DNA from: Thozetella sp. PMI_491
Lineage: Eukaryota; Ascomycota; Sordariomycetes; Chaetosphaeriales; Chaetosphaeriaceae
Assembly: GCA_021432635.1 (NCBI GenBank)
Contig: MU270101.1
Coordinates: forward strand, 1-64,000
Reading direction: 5' to 3'
Length of the DNA: 64,000 nucleotides
Under the pieces are notes generated by a model. The model saw only the letters and a list, made by a program, of their open reading frames with translations. It ran no database searches and had not been told where the DNA came from. The stretch's first letter is position 1, and each line of letters begins with the position of its first letter. The position numbers were made by a program, and so were the translations under genes. Of the stretch, positions 58,316 to 64,000 are shown in pieces.

Positions 58316-58401
58316 NNNNNNNNNNNNNNNNNNNNNNNNNNNNNNNNNNNNNNNNNNNNNNNNNNNNNNNNNNNNNNNNNNNNNNNNNNNCCCCCCCCCC
58401 C
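58284..58401. other. Assembly gap inside a poly-C tract
   Basis: A run of about 32 C (58284-58315) is followed by 75 N (58316-58390) and 11 more C. GTTAACCC lies on both sides. The true length of the C tract is unknown. Any poly-proline frame across it is an artefact. Confidence 0.95.
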
Positions 58402-58422
58402 GCTCGTTAACCCACAACTAGA

Positions 58423-58842
58423 ATGCTTCTTCAACGCATGTCTATTGCTGCTCTGCTCACCGGCGCTTTGGGCATTCCCGCGAGCCCGAACAACGCTGCC
58501 GTCATCAAATCACTACGAGGCCGAGACGATTGCAATGTGGCAAATATCACGCGGTGTATCGACTGCACCATAGATGGCGTGGCCGCCGTAATTGCCGTCG
58601 ACAATGTATGTTCCCATATTCTATGCAGGCGAGAGCGTTGTATCTGAAACAACCGGGCACAGTGCACCCCCACCGACGAAGAAGTAAAAGGGGAAAGCGA
58701 AGCCACTGGCCTCCTCGCACACCCGGAAAGCTGCATAACTGGTAATTGGACGGGCCCATGCGGGACTTGCCGCGGCTGTACCGGTGCAATCGTCGGTGTA
58801 AGCAGGTCTCCATTCACTCTTTTCTTCACACAGATGCCCTAA
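58423..58842 (+). CDS. Small cysteine-rich secreted protein
   Basis: Two exons give 120 residues. Exon 1 (58423-58605) encodes a signal peptide (MLLQRMSIAALLTGALGIPA) and then DDCNVANITRCIDCTID. A 57-base intron (GTATGT to GGCACAG, 58606-58662) leads to CTPTDEEVKGE, PESCITGNWTGPCGTCRGC and a stop at 58842. A further optional intron near the end (GTAAGC to CACAG) would only trim the tail. The Cys-rich, short, secreted form fits effector-like or antimicrobial-type proteins, but no family was recognised. The promoter is partly lost in the gap only about 20 bases upstream. Confidence 0.6.
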
Positions 58843-60972
58843 CAGGGATTAGATCGGGGGCTAGATCGGGACGCGCCTGCGGGTTAAGACTGTGCTCAAG
58901 CTGAGCGGCCGATGTTGTTATGTTCTTTCCACTCATTCTCTTAACCCTTTTTCCCTGGATCACTTTTACAGCAAACGCCTGAACCCTTGTCACTTCTTTT
59001 GGAGGACTGTGGGCTTCTATTACAAGTAGATATCTAGGAGCGTGGTCCTTAGCCAGAGCATGACTTGGCGCGCAGGCCAGTTAGACTTCGCATTTACTTC
59101 GTCAGGGCGGGGCCGTAGAGCTGAAACTTGTCGCGCTGTGCCGTCTGCGGGCATTGTACAGTTTTCCCTGTAGCATGAGGTATAGATAACAAATTCATCA
59201 GTCCTTTGACCTAGGGGCTGCAGCAAGGGAGCCTCTGACCAGATAGGCGGCCGCTCTTACGATAGATTGCCTAGTATGCTTCTATCTAGGTGGATAGGAT
59301 CCAATAGAAATGGTTTGCCATACTCTCGGCTCGTATCCTTCTCTGTCTTGATTTGGCCGTTTTACCCTACCACAAGGTCTAAACGATTCCGTTGCAATCT
59401 GCCGAGATGCGTCACAGTAGATCCTACACCCTTCCCTTGACTACGCATCTAGGCTTAGAATGTGCCTAGGCCGGCGCGTCTAACCGCAGATCTGTTGGAT
59501 TTCGTGAGAAACAGTGTAGGGACTCAAATTCATGCAAGATTGTGCTGATATCTAAGCAGCTGGTATTCCGTTCCCTGAATGCTAGTGATCCATGAGCCAT
59601 CAACAGCCATGCCATACGCGTCTAGTGACGGAATTGTTGCGAAACTGCATTAGTGATCGGCCCGTAGCTACAGTTTCAAAGGAATGCCGAGGCACACACC
59701 TCGCCAGCCGCGACGACCCTGGCTGTGTGTGGAGGCCTCAGAGCCAGTCTCGTAAAAAGTACAAAATTGTGGAGTCGACATGCAAGGACCATCGCTTGTT
59801 GCAGCTCAAACTGGTATCTTCGTAGGCGGCTGCCTGACAGACACTGCTGTTATGATAGCCCGATGACTATCTGCCTCGGCTTGAAGATACTAACACCTAG
59901 CAGGCATCACCTGTCCTGTCACCAGGGATATGCTCGGCCTTCTGTAGGGAGGTTGCCGAACGTCCAGGGCGACAGACGCTAGCCTATAGGTATGCTAGTG
60001 TCATCTCCTTGGAGCTGTCTAAGCGCCTCATTCCCTAGTGAGTTTTCCAACCCCCTGAAGCGCATGTCGCCTATTGGTATCAGCCACCAGATTCGTGGCC
60101 CTGTCGAATAGAGATCTTGGAAACGGCAAGTTAGCCTTAGCTCATTACACGGCTATTTCGCTCGAATCGGTTTAGTTGCCATCTCGCTGCCGACGCCATG
60201 TGTACCTTGCTGCACAATAATTACCTCCTACGTAACAGTCTATCGTTTTGTATCTCAATATGAAGATGGCTTTAGTTATTTTGTACAGCAGAACATGCCG
60301 CCCCTTGTCCACGCGTGACAGCCTTGGTTATCCTGTGTGACCGAGGGCGGCGGGAAACACCAGTGCCTTGCCGTGCCAATGAAGAGTACCCGGCAAGGCA
60401 GCCGTCTTGTTACCTCTTCGGGCGGCCGCTGGCTTACACTCCTATCTGTATCACTCGTGCCGTCAGCGAATCGTGATCTATAGGCAGTGGCCTTGCCGAC
60501 TGATATCAGGATCTGTGCTCGCCAGACCTTTCTTTCGGGAAGGTTCAGCGGCGGGGCTGGCGCTTGGCCTACTGCAATGGCACGGCAGTGCTGTTTATCT
60601 TCGCTGCCTGTTCCAGGGATCAAGCTCAACGAAAGTCCCTAGTGTTCTAGCTCTAAGGCTATAGGCCTATAAATCGTGAATCGCAGCCGAAGTGGAGATA
60701 TTACGCCAGCACTAAGCAGGGGCAGGTCTATACCTAATATATTTAGTCTTTCCAACACGAGTATTTCGTAAACCATTGTAGCTACCTGCCTTGGACTTGT
60801 CAAGATTCCCACTGTATTTCAGCCGCAATCATAACTTCTGCGAAGGCTAGGTGCGTCGACTTGATCTATATGACCACGAAGCTTTGCAGGGTGAGTTCAA
60901 ACTTGCCAAACCTTGCCTTGGAACCATTCAACTTCTAGAAATCAGAGTCAAGTATAATCTGACGCACACGAA
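58843..60972. other. Long intergenic region, no supported gene
   Basis: About 2.1 kb with scattered short frames (for example 59592-59825 and 60407-60664), none with a domain. CTAG and GCGGCCGC motifs occur. The last 100 bases are upstream of the Clr5 gene. Confidence 0.4.
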
Positions 60973-62662
60973 ATGGTGCCTCCGAAATCCTCTTCGCAGC
61001 CCGAGCGGCAGCATCGAGGCGCTGCTTCGGGGCTACCTTACAACGATATCTATTCTACGCTACTTCCAATCCGAACTCCACTGCCCCGCCGGTTGGAGTG
61101 TACAGATGGAGATGGTCTACGGGCGTCGGTGCTGGTGCATCCGATGCGCTATAGCATGGCCGAGTGGATTGATATGAAACTAACCCTCAGGGAGCTATAT
61201 CTCGACGCCGGAGCAACACTGGACCAAGTTTCGGTTATTATGGGAGAGAAATACAACTTTCACCCACCGTACGTCTCAGTCCTTCCGGCGTTCCACTAAT
61301 AGTCCGAGCCATCATCTGGATCTGGGTTATCGCTAACGCAACTCTAGCATACGCATGTATAAGCAGCGGTTCGCGCAATGGGGGTGGCGGAAGAATACGC
61401 AGAGAGGAGCCACTCGGCTGGCGCAGAAGCAAGTGTCATTGTCTCACATACGGCACATCCGGAGTCCCAATGTCCTCTACAACCAAGAGCTGGTCATTAA
61501 GTCATCAAAAACCTTTACAGCCGCTCAGTTATTCAGCAACTGGACCTTAGATCCCTTCACCATCTCGCAGCAACGATACACACCAAGCAGGCTCCCGCTG
61601 TTTATCAAAGTGCAGACAGAGGTCCAATACGTCGCGTTTCTTATCAGGAACGGTCGGGTTGCAGAAGCTTATAACGCGCTCGGTAGCATTTTTGACTTTA
61701 TGACTGGCGGCGATAGTTACGTACATCCCAAATTCGTCTTGGCATGGGCGTTGGCAGGCTCCGTCTTCTTCGATATGTGTACCTCTGCTGAAGACAAAGA
61801 CTACGGACTTATCAGAGCCCTCATGCGGTTCGGCAGCGCCAACGCTGCTGCTGTGTTTATCACTAGCTCCCCTGGTCATCCGATCTTGCAGCTCATGCGC
61901 GCCGTGGGTTTCAGCAGCGGAGAGAGCCCTGACTGCATCCGGGAGGTATTCCGCAATGCAGCAGTCGCTGCCGCAGATAGCCTGCTACACTCCCTTGGCC
62001 CACTTCACCCGTCGGTGCTATTTGCATTCGCTGGCGTAGCGAATCACTGGGGCTTATCAGACACCATCGTCAAGCGGCTAGCCCTGCAATACCCGATTGC
62101 TCTAGTACGGGCCGATAAAGAGCTCGGTAAACACTCCGAAGTGGCTATTGGCATCTGCTACGATTTTACCTCGCTTATATTTCACGCACAAGTATCAGAA
62201 TTGCCTAACATCACGGAAAATACTCCCAATATCCGCGAAATGGCTACTAATCTGCTTCAGCGGACCAAACTCTCAGCGCTAGTTTGCCGTCGGGCGAGTC
62301 AGAGCGAAGCTCCAAGGGCCCATGCCTTCGCAAGCGTGCTGTGTGCGATGTTTGCTCTTCAAGATAATGAGCTGGACCGCTGTTATGCATTATTTGAAGA
62401 TGCTATTGAGTGGCTCGGGAGTGGCGACATGAGCTCGTTTCTGATAGCGGAGATGATGAGGGCAGATCTGGCCACGCTAACAGAGGCGTGGGCCGCGGGG
62501 CGAGAACTTCGAAAGCTGAAGTTAAACGTGACACTCCCTAGGAGCTTTGATGGGGAGAAGGAGATAAACGTGTGCATCGCCGTGCCAAACATACACACCT
62601 CCAAGCTTTGTAGGCATGTCGAGACTGCCGTCAGTGGCACTGATGACTATCATCGGATATGA
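60973..62662 (+). CDS. Clr5-domain protein
   Basis: The product is about 536 residues in two exons. The Clr5 module lies at about residues 60-115: SMAEWIDMKLTLRELYLDAG, VSVIMGEKYNFHPP, then across a 79-base intron (61269-61347, branch CTAAC) IRMYKQRFAQWGWRKN. Clr5 is a fungal DNA-binding-like domain often found at the N-terminus of proteins with poorly known C-terminal parts; S. pombe Clr5 takes part in silencing. The rest here is helical with Leu/Ala-rich repeats (GRVAEAYNALGSIFDF, SVLFAFAGVANHWGLSD, NELDRCYALFEDAIEWLG) and may form TPR-like pairs. The start at 60973 is the first ATG in the exon frame. The role is probably regulatory and otherwise unknown. Confidence 0.75.
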
Positions 62663-64000
62663 GCATAAATACATGGAGCCGCCCCAGTAATGAATGGCAG
62701 CACTTAACAGAGAGACAAAGAAACAAGGGAAGAAGGAATTATAGATTCGCTTTCTTTCATGGTAGCCGGTGGTAAGCCAAAACTCATTAATATCTAGATG
62801 TCCTAGTTGTAAATTATCAGCGTGGGCTCAATAGCTCAAATTGCATGCACGGCGAATCGGCTGGCTGTGTAAATGTGCTGTGTGCTTCGACATCTCTTTC
62901 TGCCGATCTACGTATGACACCGAGACCAGAAGCCACAGAAAAGAAACCCCCTCTGTTAAGAGACGCTACGTTGGCTCTTTAGGTGTCTATGAGGGGTGAG
63001 GCTGGCGAAATCGCATCTACTACGAAATGGGCAGAGAGGTGTCAAAGTACCTAGCTTCGCCTCAGGTGTCGAGACCTCCTAGCCTATGACACATGAGGGC
63101 GAGGGAAAGTACAAAAAGTACAGAAAGTACACCAAAAAATAGTGGGACTTGGGGTAAGGGGGCCTGGTGATTCGACCAGTTGCCAAGACATCAACAGGAG
63201 GCAGCATATGGCTCACCCGACTTCACACCACGACGCCTCCCCCAGGACCGGCTGCTTATTACACCTTATCCAAGCTTAGCTCTTGTCCTCGCTCGTGAAC
63301 ATCCTCATGAGCACGACCCCGACGGGATCCGAGACTTAACAATACACCTATATCAGAACCAGCCAGTTCGAGAGAAGTCTGGCGCGAGCAAAGAGACTTG
63401 GCTCGACACTTAGACTGCTCTCGTTGATAGATTATAGGCGAAAAGAAGATCGTCGTTGCTATGCAACTTCAGCATGGTGGTAAAAGTCAAAGGGCTTCGA
63501 CAATGCTATAATTAGTAGACAGCGAGTCCGAATCCACTCTTGGTACTAAATCGTACTTCAAAAGGGCGGTGGGGTTAGATCTATTAATCTTCTTCTAAAG
63601 TGCTCGGCCGCGGTGTTCGTTTCCCAAAGAGAGCAAGATGATTTTCACAAAGGATAATGATGAGCATGGAAATATTGCATGGCGTACTCGCACCGGAACA
63701 CCATGCTAGGAGCTAGGATGCTAGTGAGGCTAAAAAACTCCCGGTGAATGCAGTCATGCAGCACTACTAAGGCATACGAATAGGCCGAGGCATGTTTTGA
63801 CCGCCCCCCCTGTCACCTGGGAAGATTAGAGTATTATGCAGAAGGAATGCAAAGCTAGCGACGTGCCGTAGCCGAACTATCTGGGTACAGGCATGGTCGA
63901 TGCGCGACGCTTCATGCCAGAATTAACGCTAAGATGTCTGCAGTACACTGGCGAGAGTAAACGTCTTCTAATCGTCGTCTCTAAGCTACTAGCAATGATT
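62663..64000. other. Trailing stretch without a supported gene
   Basis: After the Clr5 stop no convincing frame is seen. The frame 63180-63413 has no domain. A direct AAAGTACA repeat lies at about 63106-63132. The window ends in non-coding sequence. Confidence 0.4.

Noticed and set aside
58218-58421. Poly-proline frame across the N gap
   Set aside because: Produced by the C tract and N run; not a real protein.

Overview
The window reads as a filamentous ascomycete chromosome segment of the Aspergillus/Penicillium type. Genes carry short GT-AG introns, often with a recognisable CTAAC or CTGAC branch point. The gene families are fungal: Zn2Cys6 regulators, HET, NACHT-WD40, Clr5, DUF3433, GMC oxidoreductase and many MFS carriers. 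The gene content is accessory rather than housekeeping, with several decayed genes. One assembly gap (75 N in a poly-C run) lies at 58316-58390. I saw no rRNA, tRNA, CRISPR array or clearly recognisable transposon.

Left part (1-24 kb). It holds a multi-exon PLP-dependent tyrosine-decarboxylase-like gene, a dead sugar/quinate-type MFS gene, a secreted kelch protein with one frameshift, and a DUF7136-like GPI-anchored protein. Next comes what looks like a small secondary-metabolite locus: an NRPS-like A-T-R enzyme (11453-14895), a Zn2Cys6 regulator (15513-18471), an aldo-keto reductase (19394-20593) and an MFS sugar-type carrier (21824-23485). The A-T-R enzyme should activate a carboxylic acid and release it as an aldehyde, which the reductase could turn into an alcohol. 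A small secreted protein follows.

Middle (24-46 kb). A 5'-truncated HET gene and a large DUF3433 membrane protein come first. They are followed by an O-methyltransferase, an Ayr1-like SDR, a transcription-factor-like protein without a zinc cluster, and an ankyrin relic. Then comes a maltose-utilisation module: maltose permease, GH13 maltase and a divergent Zn2Cys6 regulator, with CreA-type sites in the promoters. A GMC oxidoreductase lies just beyond it.

Right part (46-64 kb). A 14-TM-type MFS exporter is followed by an NLR-like gene (SesB-like hydrolase, NACHT, one remaining WD40 repeat) whose 3' part has several in-frame stops. A second, NACHT-less SesB-like relic lies head to head with it and shares a 44-bp perfect inverted match. 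A cytochrome P450, a small cysteine-rich secreted protein beside the gap, and a Clr5-domain gene end the window. Exon models were assembled by eye from reading frames, splice consensus and remembered family patterns; nothing was searched or aligned by program.
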